DNA of 64,000 bases from CAZDYI01 sp964509765 (lineage in GTDB: Bacteria; Pseudomonadota; Gammaproteobacteria; Tethybacterales; Tethybacteraceae). The notes beneath the pieces are model-generated. The model did no database searches. It was not told the DNA's origin and saw nothing but the letters and a program-made list of their open reading frames with translations. The DNA lies in NCBI GenBank assembly GCA_964509765.1, contig CAZDYI010000011.1:1-64000 (forward strand), in the 5' to 3' direction. Position 1 is the first letter of the stretch. Every line of letters starts with the position of its first letter. This document shows, one piece after another, positions 54,641 to 62,587 of the stretch. The translations under genes and the position numbers were made by a program.

Positions 54641-54669
54641 TATATATTCTATTTGCCTGCTGGTTACAA
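54641..54669 (-). promoter_or_regulatory. Promoter of the methyltransferase operon
   Basis: On the minus strand TTGTAA (54664-54669), a 17-base spacer, and TATATA (54641-54646), with about 12 bases of leader before the ATG. This is the best -35/-10 pair seen in the window. Confidence 0.6.
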
Positions 54670-54859
54670 CTGCCGCAATAATTGCTTGCATTGTTGATAG
54701 CATAATGAAGTCCATGAGACACTGGCTAACATAATAGAGATGGTTGGAAGAGGTCTGAATCGTGGTCGATGAGAGCAAGGCAGAGGAGATCCTGCAAACG
54801 TTAGCGGAGTTCCAGCATTGCGGCAGCGGCGAGTCAATTCTGTTGTAAAATCTTCCATC

Positions 54860-56275
54860 ATGATGCGGGGCATTGACAGCATCAGAGTTCAGAAGTTCCG
54901 TTGCTTCAAGGATGAGCAACAGGCAACGATCCGCCCGATCACCATCCTGCTCGGTGAAAACAGCTCGGGCAAGACATCGTTTCTGCGGAGTTGCCAAGCC
55001 CTCAATCAAGTCCTGTCGGGCAGGGCGGTCAACTTCAATGAGCCCCCGCTTGACATGGGCTAGTTCTAGGACATCCGCAACGGACGGGGCGGCCAATTCA
55101 ACATTGGTTATGACATTGTTCGGGCAAACAAAGTATGCAAAGTAACTCTTGCAATTGAGAGCAGCCCGTCCACTGGCTGCAGGCTGTTCTCAGTCTGGTT
55201 GAAAATTGACAACTCGACGCTATTCAGCATAGACATCGCTGAAGAGGACATTATATTCGTCACTGTTCATAAAGTCGCTCAAATTGAGCTAATGCGAATC
55301 AAGGATTACGAAGGTCCGATCGAGCTGTCTTCAAGGCTGATATTTTCCTTGCTGGTAATTTCCTTGGAACAGAAAACCAGCGAGATCAGATTGTCGGAAA
55401 GACTAATAGAGATGGGTGCCGGCTTGAGTCGTAAGGAAATTCTGCAATTACATGAAGGTCTTTCTTCCGCTGGTAAGATGGATCTGATAGATGACTTCTT
55501 CGGCGAGCTACAACTCATGCCTAGCGCTAGGTACTCAAAATATAAAAAAGCCATGCAGAGAATTGCGGATGATTGTTGCGTAATTTCAAGCAGACACGGC
55601 CAGATCAGCGCATATGCTCCTTTCAGGACCAAACCCAATAGGATGTATGGCCAGATGTCTGGCGGCACCACGCCTGAGGGAGACCATGTCCCTAATATAA
55701 TGAAGGATCTATCACTCAACGATCCGCAGGAATGGGAGAGGATGCGCAGATTCTTGTTGCGTTATGGCTAGGATACCGGACTGTATTCCGGCATCTCCAT
55801 CAAGGACATCAACGGAGAGTATGGGCTGTTCCAGCTGCAGGCCAAAGTCGGGAAATCTGCCAGAAACATCGTAGATGTCGGTTATGGAATCAGCCAAGTG
55901 TTGCCCGTTCTAGTTGAATTGCATCAGCGCAGACGGGATGCATGCACATTCTTGTTGCAGCAGCCTGAGGTGCACATGCATCCAAGGGCGCAAGCGTCAT
56001 TGACGTCTTTGATGACCCAAGCAGTCAATGAAACGAATTCGACGTTTATTGTGGAAACTCACAGTGACAGCATCATGGACAGGTTGCAGATCCTAGTGCG
56101 AAAGGGAACATTAGCTCCGGAAAAAATATCCATTCTGTTCTTCGACCCAAAAACCAGCGGCAACGTAAAGATACACAATATGAAGCTCGGAACGCGAGGA
56201 AACTTGCTTTGAGCTCCGAGACAATACAGGGAATTCAAACTGAGGGAAATCAACACGAAATTGGGATTTGAATGA
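54860..56275 (+). pseudogene. Decayed AAA ATPase (paralogue of 59746-61176), nonsense mutations only
   Basis: One continuous frame of 471 codons reads as an AAA ATPase (RPITILLGENSSGKTSFL; NIVDVGYGISQVLPVLVEL; TFLLQQPEVHMHP; FIVETHSDSIMDRL; LGFE) against 476 codons in the intact paralogue. It is interrupted by TAG at 55061 and 55067, TAG at 55769 and TGA at 56210, with no frameshift. Residues around the stops align with sense residues in the intact protein (YG-K-ESGLF against YG-stop-DTGLY). The ending TGATG overlaps the next frame just as in the intact pair. Inactive unless stops are suppressed. Confidence 0.8.
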
Positions 56276-56709
56276 TGTGCATAATCATCGACGCCTCAAC
56301 CATCGGCAAGTTCAACGACCCCGAAGACGAGGACGCCTCTCCGATCCGCTAATGGATTGAGAAGGGAAAGGGCTCCGTGGCTTTCGCTCCTTTCAAGGAG
56401 CTCGGGGACACGGCGATTGCCAAGATAAACGAGTACGACCTGACCGGCAAGCTGATTCTCTACAGCCTTGAGGAAGTTCGCTCGGAGCAACGCATACTCA
56501 AGAGGGAAGGTCACGAACTGAGATCGAATGATCCCCACATGCTGGCTTTGGCCAGGATCAGCGGGGCCAGGCTTCTGTTTACCGCTGACAATAAACTGAT
56601 GGATGATTTCAGGGAAAAGAGAATTCTTGGCGGACGAAAGAGAGGGAAGATATATTCGAGCAAAGGCAACACTGACCTGTTGACTAACCGGGCATGCGCC
56701 AAGAAGTAG
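56275..56709 (+). pseudogene. Decayed PIN-like gene, partner of the ATPase pseudogene
   Basis: 144 codons starting MCIIIDAST and continuing WIEKGKGSVAFAPFKE, ELRSNDPHMLALARISGARLLFTADNKLMDDF, collinear with the intact 141-residue gene at 59321-59746. A TAA at 56350-56352 breaks the frame after 25 codons. A re-start inside is possible but would lose the first catalytic aspartate (D6). Confidence 0.75.
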
Positions 56710-56803
56710 GCATCTATCCGAATTTCTTCTCCGAAGCTGACACCTGCATAGTGGGTTTATCTGGAAGACTGGATACGCCATTGACTTTAGCAGGCACCTC
56801 TTG

Positions 56804-58354
56804 TTAATTATTCGACGGAGTTCCTTGGTCAGCTAGGCTCTCCATTGCTTCGATCTCCCAAGAAATCAGGCTTCCCTCATTGTGAATCGCATTTGCCACA
56901 TCATCAAATCCAGTCTGGTACATTCCGGAATCGTCCATGGTGATTTCCTTGACTACTGAGCCCAAGGGTTTTTTCCTATGCTCAAACATCCATGCACCGA
57001 CTTGATCATGGCGCAGAGAAACTCCCACGGCATCAACGTAGCGCGTTTTCTTGACTGTTGTGATCAGCGAGCGCCGCACGATGTTTGCCAATGCCTCTAG
57101 GAGAAACTCGCTGTGAGTGGTGAGAACGATCCTAATGCCTGAGTTGACAATAGCGGCAAGTTGCTCGATGAGCTCAACCTGCTGTTCAGGATGCAGGTGC
57201 GACTCCGGCTCTTCCAATATCAGGATGTCGCCCGGCATGACCTTGTTTCGCAGGAACAGCACCAGCGGCGCAAGCTCGGCCACCGCGGCCGAAGCTTGGA
57301 TCAAGGGGAGGGCGGCCTTCCTTCCGTTCCACTTACTGGGCCTGAAGAAAAACTCGGGAAAGCCCACTGGCGACAGCTCGACCTCAATGTCTCCGTTAAG
57401 GATCCTGTCCTCAATTGCCTTGGCATGGCTCTCGCATCCGCCTCCGGGCAGGCTTTTCCCCGGCCTGTTGTCTTGCATGCTGATGATCCGGTCAATGAAG
57501 CCCGACACCACTCCTGTAAGGTAAGAGGAGCCGCTTGTTGCGCTGAGCCTTCCCATCGGAGCGCTTGCGAGAAGAGAGCTCAAGACCAACTTGTGGGTGC
57601 GCATCAGCCCGGTTCGGTCGGGGGGAAGGTAGTATGAGGAACTGTCCAGGGGACCCGCCAGCCGGCGGAGCATCAGGCGATGCAGCATGTCCAGGCAGTG
57701 ACGGACGTTCACCCCCAGGTTCTCGCAGTTGCGGCCCAAGTCGTAGTCAAGGAGGCGCTGCGCATCGTCCTTACCAAGGGGCAGCGGAACCTTGCCGGGC
57801 ATGGAGACCCTGACCGTCGCGTCGGACGGCGTGAAGCGCACCTCGTGCCCGAAGACAGCCTTGGTTCCGTCGAGCCTGTGCTCGAAGGAAACCCGGGCGG
57901 CCCTGCTTCCCCTGCGAACCAGCGAGTTGTCCCCCAGATCGGAGCCGTAGCAGTGCCTGAGCAGCTGCCGGAACGCGTCGCCCCTGGCCTCCAGGCGCTC
58001 GCCCAAGGTCCTCGTGATGCCGGCAGGAACGGTCACTTGCAGTTCGGATGTGTCCCCGTACAGCTGCCCGAATAGCTGCCGGAGGATCCTGTCGAGCGAG
58101 CTTGCCGCGAGACCGATCCCTGAGCGCAGGCCGCTGTCAGGCTGCTCGTCCGGCTCCCAGGGCAGGGAAGGCCCGAACAGGTGCGAGTTGCCCGCGTCGA
58201 AGAACCTGTGCAGTGCATAGACCAGGGTCGCCAGGTACGACTTGCCGGCGTTGCCGGAGCCGACAAGGATCGTCAGCGGGCGCAGGTCGAGCCTGGCCTC
58301 GACGATGGGGCCGAAGTTCTCCACTTCAATATTGAGGGCGCCTTTTCCGCTCAT
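56804..58354 (-). CDS. OLD-like AAA ATPase, effector-coupled (module B)
   Basis: 516 residues from the ATG at 58354 (MSGKGALNIEVENFGP); a longer frame upstream overlaps the membrane-protein gene and is rejected. Walker A VGSGNAGKS at 31-39, signature-like AAVAELAPLVLFLRNKV, Walker B ILILEEPESHLHPEQQ, then IVLTTHSEFLLEALANIVRR and a C-terminus GAWMF...YQTGFDDVANAIHNE. It is homologous end to end with the ATPase at 48852 but more GC-rich. It follows the membrane-protein gene by 7 bases. It probably controls that protein as its effector (inference). Confidence 0.78.
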   Translation of the reverse strand: MSGKGALNIEVENFGPIVEARLDLRPLTILVGSGNAGKSYLATLVYALHRFFDAGNSHLFGPSLPWEPDEQPDSGLRSGIGLAASSLDRILRQLFGQLYGDTSELQVTVPAGITRTLGERLEARGDAFRQLLRHCYGSDLGDNSLVRRGSRAARVSFEHRLDGTKAVFGHEVRFTPSDATVRVSMPGKVPLPLGKDDAQRLLDYDLGRNCENLGVNVRHCLDMLHRLMLRRLAGPLDSSSYYLPPDRTGLMRTHKLVLSSLLASAPMGRLSATSGSSYLTGVVSGFIDRIISMQDNRPGKSLPGGGCESHAKAIEDRILNGDIEVELSPVGFPEFFFRPSKWNGRKAALPLIQASAAVAELAPLVLFLRNKVMPGDILILEEPESHLHPEQQVELIEQLAAIVNSGIRIVLTTHSEFLLEALANIVRRSLITTVKKTRYVDAVGVSLRHDQVGAWMFEHRKKPLGSVVKEITMDDSGMYQTGFDDVANAIHNEGSLISWEIEAMESLADQGTPSNN

Positions 58355-58361
58355 GCCCGCG

Positions 58362-58847
58362 TCATTTCGCGAGGAAGCTGCTGAAAACATCATCGAAAGA
58401 CATGCGCGCTGGCGCGCGTCTCTCGATGCACCCACCGTCAAGGATTTCCCTTTCGCGGGCGAGCTCGCGCTGGCTCTGCATCTCGTTGTGGTGATCCCTG
58501 ATTGACTCACAGATGTTGATGTAGAACCTGACAAGCAAGAGACAGGCAACAAGCGTGACTGTCCCGCCGAAGCCCAGCATCGCTGCTGCCAGCCAAGCAG
58601 GCGCGGGAGTGACTATCGCGGCTGCCATCAGCTGCGTGCAGGCAAACACCAAGGCTGATGCCTTGAGGACGTTCATCCTTGCCCTTTTTGCAGGGGCGTC
58701 CATCAGCTCCCTGTCTGCGCCGGGGATGCCCTCAAGGGCATCGAACACATTGATCATCCCGAGGCAGGCTCCGCCCAACAAGATGATCATGTACAGGCAG
58801 GTGATCTCGATAATCGCGACCGAAAGGATAACTTGAACGGCTGTCAT
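58362..58847 (-). CDS. Three-helix membrane protein (module B effector candidate)
   Basis: 161 residues with three strong membrane segments: about 5-32 (LSVAIIEITCLYMIILLGGA), 60-78 (KASALVFACTQLMAAAIV) and 85-108 (WLAAAMLGFGGTVTLVACLL), then a charged C-terminal tail (ESIRDHHNEMQSQRELAREREI). No family was recognised. It is the first gene of a two-gene unit with the OLD-like ATPase, only 7 bases apart. Membrane proteins next to sensor ATPases are common in abortive-infection systems, where they depolarise or permeabilise the membrane; that role is inference here. Confidence 0.6.
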   Translation of the reverse strand: MTAVQVILSVAIIEITCLYMIILLGGACLGMINVFDALEGIPGADRELMDAPAKRARMNVLKASALVFACTQLMAAAIVTPAPAWLAAAMLGFGGTVTLVACLLLVRFYINICESIRDHHNEMQSQRELAREREILDGGCIERRAPARMSFDDVFSSFLAK

Positions 58848-59320
58848 GGTCTTTCTGCCCTAGCGCAAGCGGACTTGCGGTCCAGGATGCGCAGGGATGC
58901 CGCATGTTATCACCAATCGAGCCGGAACCGTCGATCGGCCTCCGGAGCGAAAGGCAACCAGGCAGCCTGCGCAGTCCGGCGCACTGGGTTCAGGCTGCGC
59001 TGATTCAGGGAGCGCCGGCATCGGCACGGCCGACGTGCTAGTCCTTGGAGCCGGTCCGCCGGGTCGGATTACTCGGGAAGAAACCCCTTGGAGTTCCCGG
59101 CCGGAGCAGGGGTGTCCTGCTCCTCTGGGCACCTGAGGAGGTATTCCTCAAGCTGAGGTTACCAGCCATCCGCGATGTCGAAACAACAGCCCTTGCAGAC
59201 CATCAAGCCACAGCCCCCGTCATACCGATCCCATGCGAAAGAGCAGGAGCAGATAAAATGCGCAGTCAAGCAATGGCAGAAAATTCACTCAATGCGAATG
59301 AACCTATGTGCCATGGCAAA
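58848..59320. other. Gap without a recognisable gene
   Basis: The 473 bases separate the membrane-protein start from the PIN-like stop. Open frames on both strands lack family features and codon bias. Two small inverted repeats (for example GAGGAGGTATTCCTC near 59140) are the only structure noted. Confidence 0.5.
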
Positions 59321-59746
59321 CTACTTCCTGCATGGATTCTTGAACAGCAACTTCCTCTGGTCCCATTTGGTGTATACCATGCCCCCGTCGATGATCGCCG
59401 GGTTCTTGAAATCCTGGTGGAGCTTCCTGTCCCTGGAATACAAGATCCGCGCGCCGCTCAGCTTGGCGAGCGCCAGTATGTGGGCGTCGTTGGACCTCAG
59501 GCGCAAGTCCGGGTTGCCAAGCAGCCTCCGGGTCTCCTTGCAGACCTCTGCAGGTGGAATCGTGATGAGAAGATCAACCCTGCTGTAGCCGAGAAACACC
59601 TCGAGAGGATAATTACTCCATTCCTCGATGGGAGAGTACACCACCCTCCCCTTTTCCTTCCTCAGCCATTCATGCACAACAGATGCGGTGCGGTTGGAAG
59701 TGTCCCGCATGTCCGCGAAGATGTTCGTGTCAAGTATGATGCACAT
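59321..59746 (-). CDS. PIN-like nuclease paired with AAA ATPase (module C)
   Basis: 141 residues with PIN features: D6 in MCIILDTNIFADM, an acidic cluster near E42, D87 in LRLRSNDAHILALAKLSGAR and D101/D106 in LYSRDRKLHQDFKN. The start overlaps the ATPase stop by 1 base (TGATG), so the two are translationally coupled. Predicted metal-dependent RNase effector. A decayed, diverged copy with the same partner order lies at 56275. Confidence 0.72.
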   Translation of the reverse strand: MCIILDTNIFADMRDTSNRTASVVHEWLRKEKGRVVYSPIEEWSNYPLEVFLGYSRVDLLITIPPAEVCKETRRLLGNPDLRLRSNDAHILALAKLSGARILYSRDRKLHQDFKNPAIIDGGMVYTKWDQRKLLFKNPCRK

Positions 59747-61176
59747 CAGTCGAACCCAAGGAGACGGTGGGTTTCAGCCAGGAAAAACTCCCTGTAGCTT
59801 GAAGGGGTCCCTTGCAAATTGCCTTGGGAATCCAGACTGATGTTGTAGATGTTCACGCCCCTGTTAGCATCCGGGGAGAAAAACAGGAACGACACATCCT
59901 TTGGATCAATTTTCTTCTTCCGCACATCTATGCGAACCCTGTCAACGAAAAACTCACTGTGGGTTTCAACCAGAAACGAAGAGTTGTCTTTCTTGTACGA
60001 CTCTAGCAATTGGGATGCAAGCGCCACCTGGCTCTTCGGATGCAGGTGTATCTCAGGTTGCTGGAGCAGGTACGTGTGTTCCTCAGAAGGATTGTGAAAT
60101 ATCTCGAACAGGATCGGCAGCGCTTGGCTGACACCATAACCTACGTCAATGAGATTGGTTTTTTTCGCGTTCCTGACCCCCACTTGGATCTTGAAAGGAT
60201 CGGAGCCCGCACCGTATTTCTTGATGTCAATCCCGGTGAACAACCCGGATTCCTTGCCGTAATTCGTCAACGACTCATTCAATTCCTCCCACCTTTCCGG
60301 GTCTGTCAGTTTCAGGTTCAACAGTTCCATGGGAGTGTAATCTCCCTCAGGGGAATTCTTTCCAGGCATGGGGTCATACGATCTTTTTGGTTCGGATCTA
60401 ATTGGCGCAATTGCCTTAACATAATCCTTTCCGTAACTTTTTGGAAATAGGCCTGCACCTATCCACAGCGGAAAAAACACAGACTTGGACTTGTGTAATT
60501 CGGACAGTGCCTTGTTGAACACCTTGTCGATCCTCTTCCACAGCGATTTTATTGTCATGCGCTCGTAAAGCGACCGCAACTCTTCATAATTGAACACATC
60601 GTTCAGCAACAAATATTCTATGGATCGATTTTTTGCAGCATCCTTACGCTTAGCTTGTTTCCTTGATCTAGTTGAAACCAACAGCAATGACTGAAACAAA
60701 TGATCCACTGTTTGGGCCAATGGATAGTATCCAGCCGTTTTCGCAGTGACATGAACCTTCTCTTTGGTTGGCAAAGTGACCAGCACCTTGTCACTTGTTG
60801 TTTTAGAGAAAGTGAAGCACAGATCATTGTCAATCACCACGCTAATTTCAGAAACCTCGATTTCTGTTTGTTGCGCTGTGAAGCTGAACTTTGCTTCCCT
60901 GGCAAAGCCGTCCCGCGTTTCCGAGTATCCGATGTTGAACACCGGGCCGCGGTTTTTGTAGACTATGTCGGAGAAGGTGCCCAGCTGCAGCGGAGGCAGG
61001 TTGAAGTCGATCTTTCCGCCGGACAGGACTTGATTCAGCGCGCGATAGGCACCCAGGAACGAGGTCTTCCCCGTGCTGTTCTCTCCCAAGAGGATCGTAA
61101 TCGGGCGGATTCTCGCTCGTTGCTCCTCTCCGAAGCAACGATAATTGTCCATCAGCAGATTGTCTATTCGCAACAT
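59746..61176 (-). CDS. AAA ATPase (OLD/DUF3696-like), PIN partner (module C)
   Basis: 476 residues starting MLRIDNLLMDNYRCFGEEQ. Walker A LLGENSTGKTSF at 29-40; ABC-type NLIDVGYGVSQALPILFEIF; Walker B-like TYLLQQPEIHLHPKSQ, where glutamines stand in the usual Asp-Glu position; FLVETHSEFFVDRV switch region. The Walker B-like LLQQPE is kept in the decayed paralogue, so it is a subfamily trait. A TATAAT box exactly 6 bases before the ATG suggests a leaderless mRNA. It couples to the PIN-like gene by a 1-base overlap. Confidence 0.8.
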   Translation of the reverse strand: MLRIDNLLMDNYRCFGEEQRARIRPITILLGENSTGKTSFLGAYRALNQVLSGGKIDFNLPPLQLGTFSDIVYKNRGPVFNIGYSETRDGFAREAKFSFTAQQTEIEVSEISVVIDNDLCFTFSKTTSDKVLVTLPTKEKVHVTAKTAGYYPLAQTVDHLFQSLLLVSTRSRKQAKRKDAAKNRSIEYLLLNDVFNYEELRSLYERMTIKSLWKRIDKVFNKALSELHKSKSVFFPLWIGAGLFPKSYGKDYVKAIAPIRSEPKRSYDPMPGKNSPEGDYTPMELLNLKLTDPERWEELNESLTNYGKESGLFTGIDIKKYGAGSDPFKIQVGVRNAKKTNLIDVGYGVSQALPILFEIFHNPSEEHTYLLQQPEIHLHPKSQVALASQLLESYKKDNSSFLVETHSEFFVDRVRIDVRKKKIDPKDVSFLFFSPDANRGVNIYNISLDSQGNLQGTPSSYREFFLAETHRLLGFD

Positions 61177-61182
61177 GAGACC

Positions 61183-61188
61183 ATTATA
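61183..61188 (-). promoter_or_regulatory. TATAAT -10 box 6 nt before ATG
   Basis: Minus strand TATAAT-GGTCTC-ATG(61176). Perfect -10 consensus with the same spacing as the accessory genes of the other island; predicted leaderless. Confidence 0.55.
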
Positions 61189-61272
61189 CTACGAAATTGC
61201 CCAACGGGCTCTCTCGTGCTTGTCCATGCAGGAAACCTGAAGTCCGACTTTGCTAGGGGACATTGCTCGGGA

Positions 61273-62562
61273 TCAGCCCTGCCGCGCGGTCTCCCTGAAG
61301 GCATCCGCCGCCGCGCCGACCGTGGCCTTGATAACCCCCTCGTCGTGCCCGAGTCCGACGAAGCAGGCCTCGTAGCGTGAAGGGGGCAGGAGCACGCCTC
61401 GCTTGAGCATCCCGTGGAAGAACCTCCTGAACGCGCCCTCGTCGCAGGCCTCGACCTCGGGCAGGGTCCCTGGGACCCCAGGGGCGAAGTACAGCCCCGC
61501 CATGGCCCCGACGGCCTGCGCGCGGAAGGGAACCCCGGCATCCCTGGCCGCGGCCTCCAGGCCCTCGCAGAGGGCCTTGCAGGCGGCGAACAGGGTTTCA
61601 TATGCATCGTCGTCGAGCAGCTCGAGGGTGGCCAGGCCCGCGGCGAGCGCGACCGGGTTGCCCGCGAGCGTTCCCGCCTGGAAGACGTCGCCGGTGGGTG
61701 ACAGCCGCTCCATGAGCTCGCGCCGGCCGCAGACGGCCGCGGCGGGCAGGCCGCCGCCGATGACCTTGCCGAGGCAGACCAGGTCGGGCTCGGTCCCGAA
61801 CAGGTCGCGGCAGGCCAGGCCCGGGGTCGCCCTGAAGCCGGTCATCACCTCGTCGGCTATCATCAGCGCCCCGCAGGAGTCGCAGCCCTCGCGGATCGCG
61901 CCGATGAAGCCCGGGTCGGGCACAACCAGGTTCATGTTCCCCGCGATGGGCTCGACGATCACCGCCGCGAGCTCCTTGCCGCGCTCTTGAACGAGCTCCG
62001 CGACGCCGTCGGCTCCGTTGTAGGCCAGGACCGCAGTGTCCGCGGCCGCGCCGGCCGGCACGCCCGCGGAGGACGGCTTGCCGAGGGTCATCGAGCCGGA
62101 CCCCGCCTCGACGAGCATCGCGTCCGTGTGGCCGTGGTAGCCCCCTGCGAACTTGGCGACGAGGCTGCGCCCGGTTGTCCCGCGCGCGAGCCTGACCGCG
62201 GTCATCGCGGCCTCGGTGCCCGAGCTGACCGCCCGGAGCATTTCGGTTCCGGCCCTCCTGCACACCTCCGCTGCGTACCGCTCCTCGGCATCCGTGGACA
62301 TCCCGAAGCCGAGGCCGCCGCGCGCGGCCCTTTCGACGGCCTCGAGGACCGCGGGATGGGCGTGGCCGGCGATCACCGACCCCCAGCCCATCACGAAGTC
62401 GATGAGCTCGCTCCCGTCCGCGCGGAAAAGCCGCGCGCCCCTGCCGCCCGTCACGACGACCGTCCCGCTGTCGCCGCCGACCCCGCGCAGCGACCGCACC
62501 GGCGAGTTGACCCCGCCGGGCATGAGCGCGTCCCGCGTTGCGGGACCGGATGGGGCTGTCAA
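61273..62562 (-). CDS. hemL: Glutamate-1-semialdehyde 2,1-aminomutase
   Basis: 429 residues from a TTG at 62562; no better start keeps the family N-terminus LMPGGVNSPVRSLRGVGG. PLP enzyme motifs: SSGTEAAMTAVRLARG, YHGHTDAMLVEAGSG, IADEVMTGFR and the Schiff-base lysine in CLGKVIGGGLPAAAVCG. GAMAGLYFAPG lies in the last third. It forms 5-aminolevulinate in the C5 haem pathway. The prepilin-like gene ends 25 bases upstream on the same strand, so they are probably co-transcribed. Confidence 0.94.
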   Translation of the reverse strand: MTAPSGPATRDALMPGGVNSPVRSLRGVGGDSGTVVVTGGRGARLFRADGSELIDFVMGWGSVIAGHAHPAVLEAVERAARGGLGFGMSTDAEERYAAEVCRRAGTEMLRAVSSGTEAAMTAVRLARGTTGRSLVAKFAGGYHGHTDAMLVEAGSGSMTLGKPSSAGVPAGAAADTAVLAYNGADGVAELVQERGKELAAVIVEPIAGNMNLVVPDPGFIGAIREGCDSCGALMIADEVMTGFRATPGLACRDLFGTEPDLVCLGKVIGGGLPAAAVCGRRELMERLSPTGDVFQAGTLAGNPVALAAGLATLELLDDDAYETLFAACKALCEGLEAAARDAGVPFRAQAVGAMAGLYFAPGVPGTLPEVEACDEGAFRRFFHGMLKRGVLLPPSRYEACFVGLGHDEGVIKATVGAAADAFRETARQG

Positions 62563-62587
62563 GGGGCCGGCGGCCGGCCGGGCCCGG

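Noticed and set aside
54623..55096. N-terminal extension of the cytosine methyltransferase
   Set aside because: Runs antisense through the start of the decayed ATPase; motif I sits correctly 11 residues after the ATG at 54622, which has its own promoter.
58355..58552. N-terminal extension of the module B ATPase
   Set aside because: Overlaps the membrane-protein gene in another frame; the paralogue at 48852 starts at the equivalent of 58354.
59045..59797. 250-codon plus-strand frame opposite the PIN-like gene
   Set aside because: Antisense of a gene with a conserved active site and a conserved partner; no motif in this frame.
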